A stretch of DNA of 18,696 nucleotides from Betaproteobacteria bacterium (lineage in GTDB: Bacteria; Pseudomonadota; Gammaproteobacteria; Tethybacterales; Tethybacteraceae), in assembly GCA_026710225.1 (NCBI GenBank), contig JAPORI010000006.1:1-18696 (forward strand), read 5' to 3'. The position numbers and the translations under genes are program-made. Under the pieces are notes generated by a model. That model made no database searches, had not been told where the DNA came from, and saw only the letters and a program-made list of their open reading frames with translations. Of the stretch, positions 1-6,584 are shown one piece after another (within the stretch, counting starts at the first letter, position 1; each line of letters starts with the position of its first letter).

Positions 1-1582
1 CAACCAGCACTTTCATCCTGCCGGCATCAGCGGTAAACCTTTCCAGCAGCCGGGCGGTGTGCGCCTCCCCCTGCACCAGCACCTGGTAGCGCTTGCCCAG
101 CCGGTTGCGCAGACTCTTGCCGGCATGGTGCATCGCCCTTCGGGTGCTCAGCAACAGGAAGGCCCGCCCGTCGCTGGCCTGACACAAATCGGTGGCGATC
201 TCAATCACCTTGTGGGCAAAGTCCTCGCTGTTGGGTTGTGGCATGTCGGCCGGCAGCAGCAGTTGCGAATTGCGCTGAAAGTCAAACGGGCTCTCCCACT
301 GGCCGGTACAGGCGCTGGCTTCGTCGATACCCAGCCGCCGGCAAAAGGGGGCAAACGATCCGGCGGTGGCCAGGGCGGCGGACGCGAACACGACGGTGCG
401 CTTGGCAAGAATCTGGTCGGCGAACAACTGCTCGATGTCGGCCGGAGCGCTTTTGATGATGATTCTTTCGCGACCGTTCTCCAGCCAGTTCATTCCGGTT
501 TGCGGAGCATCGACAACCCGTTCCAGCAAAGCCGCGCGGCCGCCGACAAAAGTCTTCAAGCGCGCGGCCAATTCCTTTGTGGCGGACAGTTGCTCGGACA
601 ACTCAGCAACCTCTTGCAGGCAATCGCGCAGCACCGCCAGCGCGGCCATGAAGCCGCTTTGCCCGGCAACCTCGGCCATGGTCAGGGAAGCCGGCCAGTC
701 GCGGGGAGCGCTGGCCAGCACCGCTTGCGCCGCGTTGCCAACCGCCTTGATCGTTTTACTGATTTGCTCTTCACCGGCCAACTGCGGACTCGCCAGCAAC
801 TCGCCGGCATCCTGAGCCAAGGCGGCGGTATCGATCATCTCGGCCAGATGCGCGATCAGCATGTCGGGCAGTTCATGCGCCTCGTCAAACACCAGCGCCG
901 AGAACTTCTCCGGCAGCAATCCGGCGCCGCCCTCCCGGCGCAGCGCCATGTCCGAGATCACCACCGAATGATTGACCACCACTATCTGCGCCTCCTTGGC
1001 CTGCCGACGGGCGCGATAGACATGGCAGTTGTCATAGTGCGGACATTCGTTTTGCAGACAGTTCTCGGCGGTCGAAGTAACCATCTTCCACACCGGCGAG
1101 AACTGGCGCACCCCTTCGATGCCGGCGATGTCGCCGTCTTCGCTGCGCTGCTCATAGGCGGCAATTTTGGCCAGTTCGCTGTCGATCCTTCGGTCCGAGT
1201 TGGATTCGAATGCAAGTTCGCCCTGCTGCTGCGCCTGCTCGATGCGCTGCTTGCACAAATAGTTCCTGCGCCCCTTTAGCATCCGCACCTTGACATTTGC
1301 CGACAGCGCCGCGACCAGGGCGGGAAGATCGCGGGAGAAAAGCTGGTCTTGCAGGCTGCGGGTGCTAGTCGATATGACCGCAACATCGCCGCGTCCTAGC
1401 AGCGGCACCAGATAGGCGAAAGTCTTGCCGGTACCGGGGCCGGCTTCCAGCAGTGCGATCGATTGGCTCTGACAGGCATCGGCAACCCTGGTCGCCATTT
1501 CCAGCTGCTGCGGGCGATGACGATAGCCGGCGGTTTTGGCCGCCAACGGGCCGTCTTCGGCAAATGCTTCCTGCAAATCCAT
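1..1582 (-). CDS. yoaA: YoaA/DinG-family Fe-S ATP-dependent DNA helicase, N-terminal 527 codons (C-terminus off the window)
   Basis: This is a superfamily 2 XPD-like 5'-3' DNA helicase, a family acting in replication-fork and damage repair. Read on the - strand, the frame stays open from ATG 1582 to the window edge. Motif I (AGPGTGKT) ends at K53-T54. The Fe-S cysteines appear to be C110, C175, C180 and C186; the C-x4-C-x5-C spacing of the last three is that of E. coli DinG. The DEAH box is residues 233-236. The short N-terminus before motif I (about 45 residues) and the segment SLQDQLFSRDLP match YoaA better than DinG. I chose ATG 1582 because it gives the usual YoaA-like N-terminus. No Shine-Dalgarno precedes it, but GACAAT lies 6 nt upstream. 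Helicase motifs V-VI are missing because the window ends. It is transcribed away from the tRNA-Leu unit. Confidence 0.93.
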   Translation of the reverse strand, partial: MDLQEAFAEDGPLAAKTAGYRHRPQQLEMATRVADACQSQSIALLEAGPGTGKTFAYLVPLLGRGDVAVISTSTRSLQDQLFSRDLPALVAALSANVKVRMLKGRRNYLCKQRIEQAQQQGELAFESNSDRRIDSELAKIAAYEQRSEDGDIAGIEGVRQFSPVWKMVTSTAENCLQNECPHYDNCHVYRARRQAKEAQIVVVNHSVVISDMALRREGGAGLLPEKFSALVFDEAHELPDMLIAHLAEMIDTAALAQDAGELLASPQLAGEEQISKTIKAVGNAAQAVLASAPRDWPASLTMAEVAGQSGFMAALAVLRDCLQEVAELSEQLSATKELAARLKTFVGGRAALLERVVDAPQTGMNWLENGRERIIIKSAPADIEQLFADQILAKRTVVFASAALATAGSFAPFCRRLGIDEASACTGQWESPFDFQRNSQLLLPADMPQPNSEDFAHKVIEIATDLCQASDGRAFLLLSTRRAMHHAGKSLRNRLGKRYQVLVQGEAHTARLLERFTADAGRMKVLV

Positions 1583-1588
1583 GGTCAG

Positions 1589-1594
1589 ATTGTC
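1589..1594 (-). promoter_or_regulatory. Possible -10 element (GACAAT) of yoaA
   Basis: On the - strand GACAAT (4 of 6 matches to TATAAT) ends 6 nt before the yoaA ATG. That is the distance expected if transcription starts at the ATG itself. The string AATCTGACCATG resembles AATCCTGCCATG at rpsI. No good -35 hexamer is visible, so this rests mainly on analogy with the other starts in the window. Confidence 0.3.
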
Positions 1595-1613
1595 AGCGCG
1601 CAACCATATCGGG

Positions 1614-1645
1614 TTGACGCAGCAGCGCCGCACTCCTTTTATAAT
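1614..1645 (+). promoter_or_regulatory. Promoter candidate for the tRNA-Leu unit
   Basis: TATAAT is at 1640-1645 and TTGACG (5 of 6 to consensus) at 1614-1619. The spacer is 20 bases, longer than the usual 16-18, so the pairing is uncertain. The -10 hexamer is perfect and lies about 75 nt upstream of the mature tRNA. It probably drives the tRNA and, by read-through, the thioredoxin-like gene. Confidence 0.5.
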
Positions 1646-1719
1646 CGCTGTCAGGATCATGCATGAGTGTTTCTTTTTTTCCTCAGCCGCCGGCCCGGAT
1701 GCGGCCGGCGGCCAGTCCA

Positions 1720-1803
1720 GCCCGGATGGCGGAAATGGTAGACGCAGCAGACTTAAAATCTTCGGCGCGAAAGCGCGTGCCGGTTCAAGTCCGGCTCCGG
1801 GCA
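1720..1803 (+). tRNA. tRNA-Leu(UAA): tRNA-Leu, anticodon UAA
   Basis: A class II (long variable arm) tRNA. The acceptor stem GCCCGGA (1720-1726) pairs with TCCGGGC (1796-1802). The anticodon loop CTTAAAA (1752-1758) carries TAA at 1754-1756. The variable arm is a GCGC-GAAA-GCGC hairpin. The T arm is GCCGG-TTCAAGT-CCGGC (1779-1795). The discriminator is A1803, as expected for tRNA-Leu. Two details stand out: the anticodon stem GCAGA/TCTTC (1747-1751, 1759-1763) contains a C-U mismatch, and the 3' end continues CCC rather than CCA, so CCA appears not to be encoded. The thioredoxin-like gene starts 26 nt further on with no terminator between. Confidence 0.95.
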
Positions 1804-1829
1804 CCCACCCGGGGCGCAAGCGCTTATCG

Positions 1830-2360
1830 ATGCGGCGGCCGGCCGCGCTAGCCAGCGCTGCGCTGGCTTGTGCTGGCGCAACCGCCGGCGCCGCCGACTA
1901 CCTGCCGGAGATTCCCTATCCGTTTGCTAATCAGCAGGAATTCTGGATCAACAGCCAACCGCTAGCCGACCGTGATCTTGCCGGCCGGGTAGTGCTGGTG
2001 ATGTTCTGGAGTTACGGCTGCCACAACTGCCGCAATTCGCTGGCCTGGATCAATGATTTGCACGAGCGGCGCGGCTCCAATCGCAATCTGGCGATCATCG
2101 GCGTCCACACCCCCGAATTCGAATCCGAAAAGGACAAGCAGGCGCTGCGCGATCAGGTCGGTCGCCTAGGCTTGGAGTTTCCGGTAATGATCGACAACGA
2201 TTTCCTGTTTTGGAATGCACTCGGCAACCGGTGGTGGCCGGCCTTTTACATCGCCGACCGGCAGGGGCAGTTGCGCGGCTCCTATTTCGGGGAAGTTCAT
2301 TCCGGCACCGACCGGGCGCGGCGCATCGAAGCGCTCATTGGCGGACTGCTGTCCCCCTGA
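1830..2360 (+). CDS. Exported thioredoxin-fold protein, DipZ/TlpA-like, CHNC active site
   Basis: 176 residues. Residues 1-22 look like a Sec signal peptide (basic MRR, alanine-rich core, small residues before DYLPEIPYP). The rest is one thioredoxin-like domain with the redox motif C64-H-N-C67 in the context FWSYGCHNCRNSL. It is followed by VIGVHTPEFESE, PVMIDNDFLFWNALGNRWWP (with the cis-Pro region) and a GEVHSG tail. These segments resemble the C-terminal thioredoxin domain of mycobacterial DipZ proteins (family knowledge). The likely role is periplasmic thiol-disulfide exchange; the partner is unknown. The frame is open upstream through the tRNA, but ATG 1830 is the only start that gives a clean signal peptide. 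It shares a transcript direction with tRNA-Leu and argJ (14-nt gap). Confidence 0.85.
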   Translation: MRRPAALASAALACAGATAGAADYLPEIPYPFANQQEFWINSQPLADRDLAGRVVLVMFWSYGCHNCRNSLAWINDLHERRGSNRNLAIIGVHTPEFESEKDKQALRDQVGRLGLEFPVMIDNDFLFWNALGNRWWPAFYIADRQGQLRGSYFGEVHSGTDRARRIEALIGGLLSP

Positions 2361-2374
2361 TCGGCCAACCGGAA

Positions 2375-3565
2375 ATGTCGCAATCACCGCTGCAACTGGG
2401 ATCGATCACCGGGGTCAGGGTCGGCTGTGCAGCCGGCGGCTTCGCCGCAGCCGGGCGAGATGATTTCGCCATGTTCGCGTTTGCCAATCCAACTGCCAGC
2501 GCGGCGGTTTTCACCACCAATCAGTTCTGTGCCGCACCGGTAATCGTCGCCAAGGAACACCTGCACAAATCAGCCGGGCTGAGCCGGGCCTGGATCATCA
2601 ATTCCGGCAAGGCCAACTGCGGCACCGGTGCCGCCGGCGAAGCCACCGCCAGAGCCAGTTGTGCGGCAGCCGCAGCGGCACTCGGCTGCAAGCCCGAACA
2701 GGTGCTGCCGTTTTCAACCGGCGTGGTCATGGAGACAATCGACTCGGCAAAACTCTGCCGGGCAACCAAACAGGCAGCTGCGGCGGCGCAGCCGGAAGGA
2801 TGGCCAGATGCGGCCGCGGCGATCATGACCACCGACACCAGGCCGAAAGGCGCCTGCGCAACCTCGCCTTGTGGCAGGTTCAAGATCAACGGCATCGCCA
2901 AGGGTGCCGGAATGATTCACCCGCGCATGGCAACCATGCTCGCGTTCATCGCAACTGATGCACCCGCCAGCCCGGGTCAGCTGGCCGAGATGCTGCAACC
3001 GGCAGTGGCAACCACTTTCAATCAAATCAGCGTTGACGGCGACACTTCCACCAACGATGCGGTCATGCTCGGTGCGACCGGTGCCGGTTCACTGACCGAT
3101 GCGGATGCCGGTTCACTGGCCGATGCGGTGCACGGCGTGTGTGCAGCGCTGGCTGGCGCAATCCTGGCCGACGGTGAAGGATGCACCCGCACAGCTGCGG
3201 TTTCGGTTGCCGGCTTCGGCAGCGACGACAACTGCCGGCTGATCGCCGAAGCGGTTGCCTGCTCGCCGCTGGTCAAGACGATGCTCAATGCCGGTGATCC
3301 GAATCTGGGCCGGCTGCTGATGGCGATCGGCAAGGCCGGCGTAACTCTTCAGCAAGAGGCGGTAACCATCTCGATTGGCGGTCAGCTCGCGTTTGCCAAC
3401 GGGCAGCGGGTTGCCGATTTCAGCGAGCAACAGGCAAGAGAACTGTTTGCGGTTGAAAACGTTGCCATCGACATAACCGGCGGCGGCGACGAGGGAAACT
3501 ACTGTTGCCGGTTTACCGACCTGAGCGCCGAATACGTGCGCATCAACGGCCAGTATCGCAGCTGA
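2375..3565 (+). CDS. argJ: Arginine biosynthesis bifunctional protein ArgJ (glutamate N-acetyltransferase / amino-acid acetyltransferase)
   Basis: 396 residues, close to the usual length of about 400. ArgJ moves the acetyl group from N-acetylornithine to glutamate; bifunctional forms also use acetyl-CoA. Family signatures are visible: GVRVGCAAGGFAAAGRDD at the N-terminus, the INSGKANCGTG block, STGVVMETI, the self-cleavage site MATML with T187 as the nucleophile exposed by autoproteolysis between A186 and T187, and SVDGDTSTNDAVML. The C-terminus carries GNYCCRFTDLSAEYVRIN. I chose ATG 2375 because the longer open frame upstream overlaps the thioredoxin gene and lacks ArgJ homology. It follows that gene by 14 nt. 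An ArgJ plus MutT/ThiE-like arrangement is known in other Gammaproteobacteria. argC lies 3 kb downstream, not in the same unit. Confidence 0.97.
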   Translation: MSQSPLQLGSITGVRVGCAAGGFAAAGRDDFAMFAFANPTASAAVFTTNQFCAAPVIVAKEHLHKSAGLSRAWIINSGKANCGTGAAGEATARASCAAAAAALGCKPEQVLPFSTGVVMETIDSAKLCRATKQAAAAAQPEGWPDAAAAIMTTDTRPKGACATSPCGRFKINGIAKGAGMIHPRMATMLAFIATDAPASPGQLAEMLQPAVATTFNQISVDGDTSTNDAVMLGATGAGSLTDADAGSLADAVHGVCAALAGAILADGEGCTRTAAVSVAGFGSDDNCRLIAEAVACSPLVKTMLNAGDPNLGRLLMAIGKAGVTLQQEAVTISIGGQLAFANGQRVADFSEQQARELFAVENVAIDITGGGDEGNYCCRFTDLSAEYVRINGQYRS

Positions 3566-3590
3566 AGTTGAAACCTGCCCGGCTTGATTG

Positions 3591-4163
3591 ATGAAACTGC
3601 CGGATATCTACGGCATAACCGCGGCAACCCTGTGTCCGGATCTTGACGATTTTCTGCACCGGCTCGAGCGCGCCCTGACCGAAGGCGGCCTGCGGCTGCT
3701 GCAAGTGCGCGACAAGAGTCTGGCCGATGACGAGCGCTACCGCCTGGCCAGCGAATGCACCCGGCTGTGCCACCGGCACCAGGCCAGACTGCTGATAAAC
3801 GACGACGAGGAGTTGGCCCGGCAGGTCGGTGCCGACGGCATCCATTTGAGCAGCGCCAATCTGGAATCGGCAAAACTGCATTACAGTTGGCCGCTGATCG
3901 GCGCATCGGTGCACAGTCTGGATCAGGCGCAACTTGCCTGCCGCCGGCTCAACCCCTCTCTGCTGGTGCTGTCGCCGGTCAAGAAAACCCTGACCCATGT
4001 CAATGCCCGGCTGCTGGGCTGGGATCGCTTCGCCAAAATCACCGCCGCGGTTGCCCCCTGTCCGGTTTACGCGCTGGGCGGCCTTTGCGATGCCGATCTT
4101 CCCCAAGCCAGCCAATGCGGAGCGGTCGGAATCGCCGCGATGCGCAGCCCCTGGAATCTGTAG
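3591..4163 (+). CDS. Stand-alone ThiE/TenI-like TIM-barrel domain protein (like the C-terminal half of Nudix-ThiE fusions)
   Basis: 190 residues starting at ATG 3591 (TTG 3588 is directly adjacent in frame). The protein aligns with the thiamine-phosphate-synthase-like fold: IYGITA, LLQVRDKSLADD, LLINDDEELARQVGADGIHL, IGASVHSLDQAQLA, LSPVKKTLTHVN, LGWDRFAKI and PVYALGG. The SPV..T..H..LGW pattern is typical of the ThiE-like domain fused to MutT in many Gammaproteobacteria, where the gene also follows argJ. No Nudix domain is present here. The canonical ThiE GQ after GxHL is replaced by SS (GIHLSS), so thiamine phosphate synthase activity is doubtful; a housekeeping or scaffold role is possible. 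It lies 25 nt after argJ and probably shares its transcript. No Shine-Dalgarno is visible. Confidence 0.82.
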   Translation: MKLPDIYGITAATLCPDLDDFLHRLERALTEGGLRLLQVRDKSLADDERYRLASECTRLCHRHQARLLINDDEELARQVGADGIHLSSANLESAKLHYSWPLIGASVHSLDQAQLACRRLNPSLLVLSPVKKTLTHVNARLLGWDRFAKITAAVAPCPVYALGGLCDADLPQASQCGAVGIAAMRSPWNL

Positions 4164-4204
4164 ACTGCCAATCGCCAGCAAAGAGGCAAAAGCAGGAAGG
4201 CAAT

Positions 4205-4234
4205 TTGGATTTATTGGTCTGGCGGCCTTAAAAT
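4205..4234 (+). promoter_or_regulatory. Promoter candidate for the MFS exporter
   Basis: TTGGAT (4205-4210) and TAAAAT (4229-4234) are separated by 18 bases. They lie in the 157-base gap between the ThiE-like gene and the exporter, leaving a leader of about 80 nt. This is the only gene in the window with a conventional promoter-to-start distance. Confidence 0.4.
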
Positions 4235-4320
4235 AGTTGCCCAGTTGATGCAACGTGCCAGGCAAAAGGTGGTAGGCACAACATTGATTGATCACAAACC
4301 CACCTGCTTGCAAATTTAAC

Positions 4321-5619
4321 ATGCTCAACAATTCAACCATTGCTTCCGCAGCCGCAGTGCCAATTGCATCGCGGCGCCGGCGCAACGTCAGCGTTGCGAT
4401 CGCAGTGGTGATCGCCGCCTATGTAAGCGGGCCGCTGTCCAATGATCTGATCCTGCCGGTCATGCCGCTGCTGATGGCCGAGTTTGGTGCCAGCGAAAGC
4501 TCCGCCCAGACCGTATTGTCGATGCTGATGCTCGGCACCGGCCTCGGCTGCCTGATCGTAGGACCTCTTTCCGATGCCTGCGGCCGGGTGCGCATTCTGG
4601 TTGCCTCGTTTCTGGCCTATGCAGCCAGCGGGTTTGCCTGCCTGTTCGCCGCCGACATCCAGACGCTGGCAGCCCTGCGCTTTCTTCAGGGTGTCGCTGG
4701 CGCCAGCGCCCCGGTGGTGGGTCTGGCGGTGATCAATGACATGCTCAGCCGCACCCAGGCGGCCAGCGCCAACAGTCGGGCAATCGCCGCGATGGCCTTT
4801 TGCGGGATGCTGGTGCCGGCGGTAGGCACCTTGCTCACCGCAGTGTTCGGATGGAAGTCGGTATGGGCGGCAACTGCCGTTTACGGACTGGTGATGGCAG
4901 CCGCCTGCGCCTGGCTGCTGCCGGAGACTCTTCCCAAACGCAGCCGCCAGCCGCTGAACCCGGCATTGCTGGGCACCTACCTGCAAATGCTCAAAAGCCC
5001 GCTGTTCATGCTTTATACCGCGGCCAGTTCGTTTTCGTTCGCCGCTCTGCTGTGCTACATCGGCCCCCATTCGTTCATCGTGCTCAACACACTTGCCTTG
5101 CCGCAGCATCTGTTTGCGCTGCTGTTCGCGCCGCTGCCGGCCGGGGTCTTTGTCGGCGCCCGGATCGCAGTGGTGTTCCTGCGCCGCTACAGCGTCGAGC
5201 AGACGATGCTCATCGGCTGCGCAGTGCAACTCGCCGCCGGGCTGGCCATGCTGGCCATGGGGCTGTGGACCGACCCGGCCCTGACCGGGCTGCTGGCCGG
5301 CATGGCAACCCTGGCGGTTGGCATGGGACTGGTCATGCCCAGTTCGCAGGTCGCCTGCGTCAAGGTGTTCCCGAGCCGGGGCGGCGCGGCCGGGGCGCTG
5401 GCAAGAATGGCCAGCATGCTGGTTGCGGCGCTGGCAATGCAGTTGGCCCTGATCGGATTTGACGGCTGGCTGACGGCTCCGGCAACGGTAATTGCGCTGT
5501 GCGCGGCCGCGGCCCTGGCTGCGACCGCAGCCGGCATGGTAGTGCGTCAAATCGAGCATCGGGCTGCCCGGCGGCTGCAAGAAGATGACCAGTGCGATAT
5601 AATTGGCTGTTCGCCATGA
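4321..5619 (+). CDS. Bcr/CflA-type multidrug MFS transporter
   Basis: 432 residues, about 12 predicted membrane helices, acting as an inner-membrane proton-driven drug/H+ antiporter. The MFS loop 2-3 motif is seen as GPLSDACGRVRIL. The Bcr/CflA hallmark of an early NDLILPVMPLL helix, followed by RFLQGVAGASAPVVGLAVINDM, is clear. The C-half keeps VGMGLVMPSSQVACVKVFPSRGGAAGALARM, which fits the family. ATG 4321 was preferred over the upstream TTG 4288 because the extension adds nothing recognisable; a basic stretch ASRRRRN precedes helix 1. Its TGA (5617-5619) overlaps the rplM ATG by 4 nt, and the rplM -10 element lies inside its last codons. The substrate cannot be told from sequence. It is not usually linked to rplM-rpsI. 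Confidence 0.9.
   Translation: MLNNSTIASAAAVPIASRRRRNVSVAIAVVIAAYVSGPLSNDLILPVMPLLMAEFGASESSAQTVLSMLMLGTGLGCLIVGPLSDACGRVRILVASFLAYAASGFACLFAADIQTLAALRFLQGVAGASAPVVGLAVINDMLSRTQAASANSRAIAAMAFCGMLVPAVGTLLTAVFGWKSVWAATAVYGLVMAAACAWLLPETLPKRSRQPLNPALLGTYLQMLKSPLFMLYTAASSFSFAALLCYIGPHSFIVLNTLALPQHLFALLFAPLPAGVFVGARIAVVFLRRYSVEQTMLIGCAVQLAAGLAMLAMGLWTDPALTGLLAGMATLAVGMGLVMPSSQVACVKVFPSRGGAAGALARMASMLVAALAMQLALIGFDGWLTAPATVIALCAAAALAATAAGMVVRQIEHRAARRLQEDDQCDIIGCSP
5575..5603 (+). promoter_or_regulatory. Promoter candidate for rplM-rpsI inside the exporter 3' end
   Basis: A perfect TATAAT (5598-5603) lies 12 nt before the rplM ATG, implying a leader of about 5-6 nt. A poor -35 (CTGCAA, 5575-5580) sits at the ideal 17-base spacing. 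It is embedded in the last codons of the MFS gene. Confidence 0.5.
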
Positions 5620-6071
5620 ATAGAACCTCCTTTCCCAACGACAAGGCCGTCGGCGCCGAGCGCAAGTGGCTGCTCGTCGACGCAAACGGACAGACCCTCG
5701 GCCGGCTGGCATCCCGGGTCGCCCTGGTGCTGCGCGGCAAGCACAAGAGCTGCTGGTCGCCGCATACCGATGCCGGCGACAATGTCATCGTGATCAATGC
5801 CGGACGCGTCGCGGTAACCGGCAACAAGGAAAAGGACAAGAAATACTACCGCCATTCCGGCTATCCGGGCGGCATCAAGGAAACCAGTCTGGCGCATTTG
5901 CGCAAGCGTCATCCGGAAAGGATCATCGAGAAAGCGGTGCGGGGCATGTTGCCCAAGGGACCGCTCGGCAGCAGGATGCTCAAGAAGTTGCATGTGTACC
6001 CGGGTGCCGATCACAAGCACGAGGCGCAGACGCCGCAGCCTTTTGATCCTTCCGTTCGCTCGGCCATCTAG
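5616..6071 (+). CDS. rplM: 50S ribosomal protein L13
   Basis: 151 residues (E. coli L13 has 142). Core signatures are unmistakable: KWLLVDANGQTLGRLAS, LRGKHK, GDNVIVINAGRVAVTGNK, YYRHSGYPGGIKE, RHPERIIEKAVRGMLPKGPLG and LHVYPGADHKHEAQTPQ. L13 is an early 50S assembly protein binding 23S rRNA. The C-terminus extends a few residues past the usual PQ end (PFDPSVRSAI). The start is ATG 5616, which gives the normal L13 N-terminus; GTG 5592 would add residues encoded by the promoter. rpsI follows after 27 nt, the standard order. No Shine-Dalgarno precedes the ATG. Confidence 0.98.
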   Translation: MNRTSFPNDKAVGAERKWLLVDANGQTLGRLASRVALVLRGKHKSCWSPHTDAGDNVIVINAGRVAVTGNKEKDKKYYRHSGYPGGIKETSLAHLRKRHPERIIEKAVRGMLPKGPLGSRMLKKLHVYPGADHKHEAQTPQPFDPSVRSAI

Positions 6072-6086
6072 GCGCAGCAGCCAAGA

Positions 6087-6092
6087 TATAAT
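6087..6092 (+). promoter_or_regulatory. -10 element (TATAAT) immediately before rpsI
   Basis: A perfect TATAAT ends exactly 6 nt before the rpsI ATG (6099). If used, transcription would start at or within one base of the ATG and give a leaderless rpsI mRNA. No convincing -35 is visible. It lies in the 27-nt rplM-rpsI spacer, so rpsI may also be co-transcribed with rplM. Confidence 0.45.
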
Positions 6093-6098
6093 CCTGCC

Positions 6099-6512
6099 AT
6101 GCCCGTCACAAAGCAGCCCAAGGACCAGGTTTATGCAACCGGCCGCCGCAAGGAAAGCGTCGCCCGGGTCTTCATGCGCCCCGGGTCCGGAGCGATAACC
6201 GTCAACCGGCGCAAGATCGAGGACTATTTCGTCCGGGAAACTTCCCTGATGATCGCCAAACAGGCTTTGGCCGAGGTCGAGATGGGTGCTGAGCACGACT
6301 TTCTGATCACGGTAAAAGGCGGCGGCGAAAGCGGTCAGGCCGGTGCGGTGCGGCACGGCATCGCCAGAGCGCTAGCGCTTTCCAATCCGGAGTTGCGCAA
6401 GCGGCTGCGCAGCGCCAAGCCGGATTTGATCAGACGCGATGACCGCGCCACCGAACGCAAGAAAGTCGGCCTGCACGGCGCCCGCCGCGCCCAGCAGTAC
6501 TCCAAGCGCTAG
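6099..6512 (+). CDS. rpsI: 30S ribosomal protein S9
   Basis: 137 residues (E. coli 130). Signatures: YATGRRKESVARVFMRPGSG, YFVRETSLMI, LITVKGGGESGQAGAVRHGIARAL, and the C-terminal ERKKVGLHGARRAQQYSKR. The terminal SKR tail reaches the P-site tRNA in the ribosome (established for S9). It follows rplM in the conserved order, but the petABC/sspAB genes often found next in Gammaproteobacteria are replaced by argC. No Shine-Dalgarno is visible; a TATAAT lies 6 nt upstream. Confidence 0.98.
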   Translation: MPVTKQPKDQVYATGRRKESVARVFMRPGSGAITVNRRKIEDYFVRETSLMIAKQALAEVEMGAEHDFLITVKGGGESGQAGAVRHGIARALALSNPELRKRLRSAKPDLIRRDDRATERKKVGLHGARRAQQYSKR

Positions 6513-6521
6513 GCGCCCCCC

Positions 6522-6553
6522 GCACGCTGTTCGCGTGCTGCTGCCAGTTTTTT
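6522..6553 (+). terminator. Weak intrinsic terminator candidate after rpsI
   Basis: A perfect 6-bp stem GCACGC (6522-6527) / GCGTGC (6533-6538) with a 5-nt loop is followed, 9 nt later, by six T (6548-6553). The gap between stem and T-run is longer than ideal. Confidence 0.35.
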
Positions 6554-6558
6554 CCGGT

Positions 6559-6564
6559 TATTAT
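6559..6564 (+). promoter_or_regulatory. -10 candidate (TATTAT) for argC
   Basis: TATTAT (5 of 6 to consensus) lies 20 nt before the argC ATG in the only AT-rich patch of the rpsI-argC gap, just after the terminator candidate. No clear -35 is visible. Predicted leader about 14 nt. Confidence 0.35.
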
Positions 6565-6584
6565 TCCGGCACCGTGCCAGGCTG

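Noticed and set aside
59..1279. 406-codon open frame on the + strand
   Set aside because: It is antisense to the yoaA helicase frame, which carries Walker A, Fe-S cysteines and a DEAH box. The + frame has no recognisable domain and arises from GC-rich codon bias.
1536..1829. N-terminal extension of the thioredoxin-like protein
   Set aside because: The open frame crosses the tRNA gene, and the downstream ATG 1830 gives a proper signal peptide.
1663..1851. Small + frame running through the tRNA-Leu gene
   Set aside because: The tRNA structure explains the sequence; the peptide is a translation of tRNA bases.
4333..5712. 459-codon open frame on the - strand
   Set aside because: Shadow of the MFS exporter; composition rich in Arg/Gln/Gly/His with no domain.
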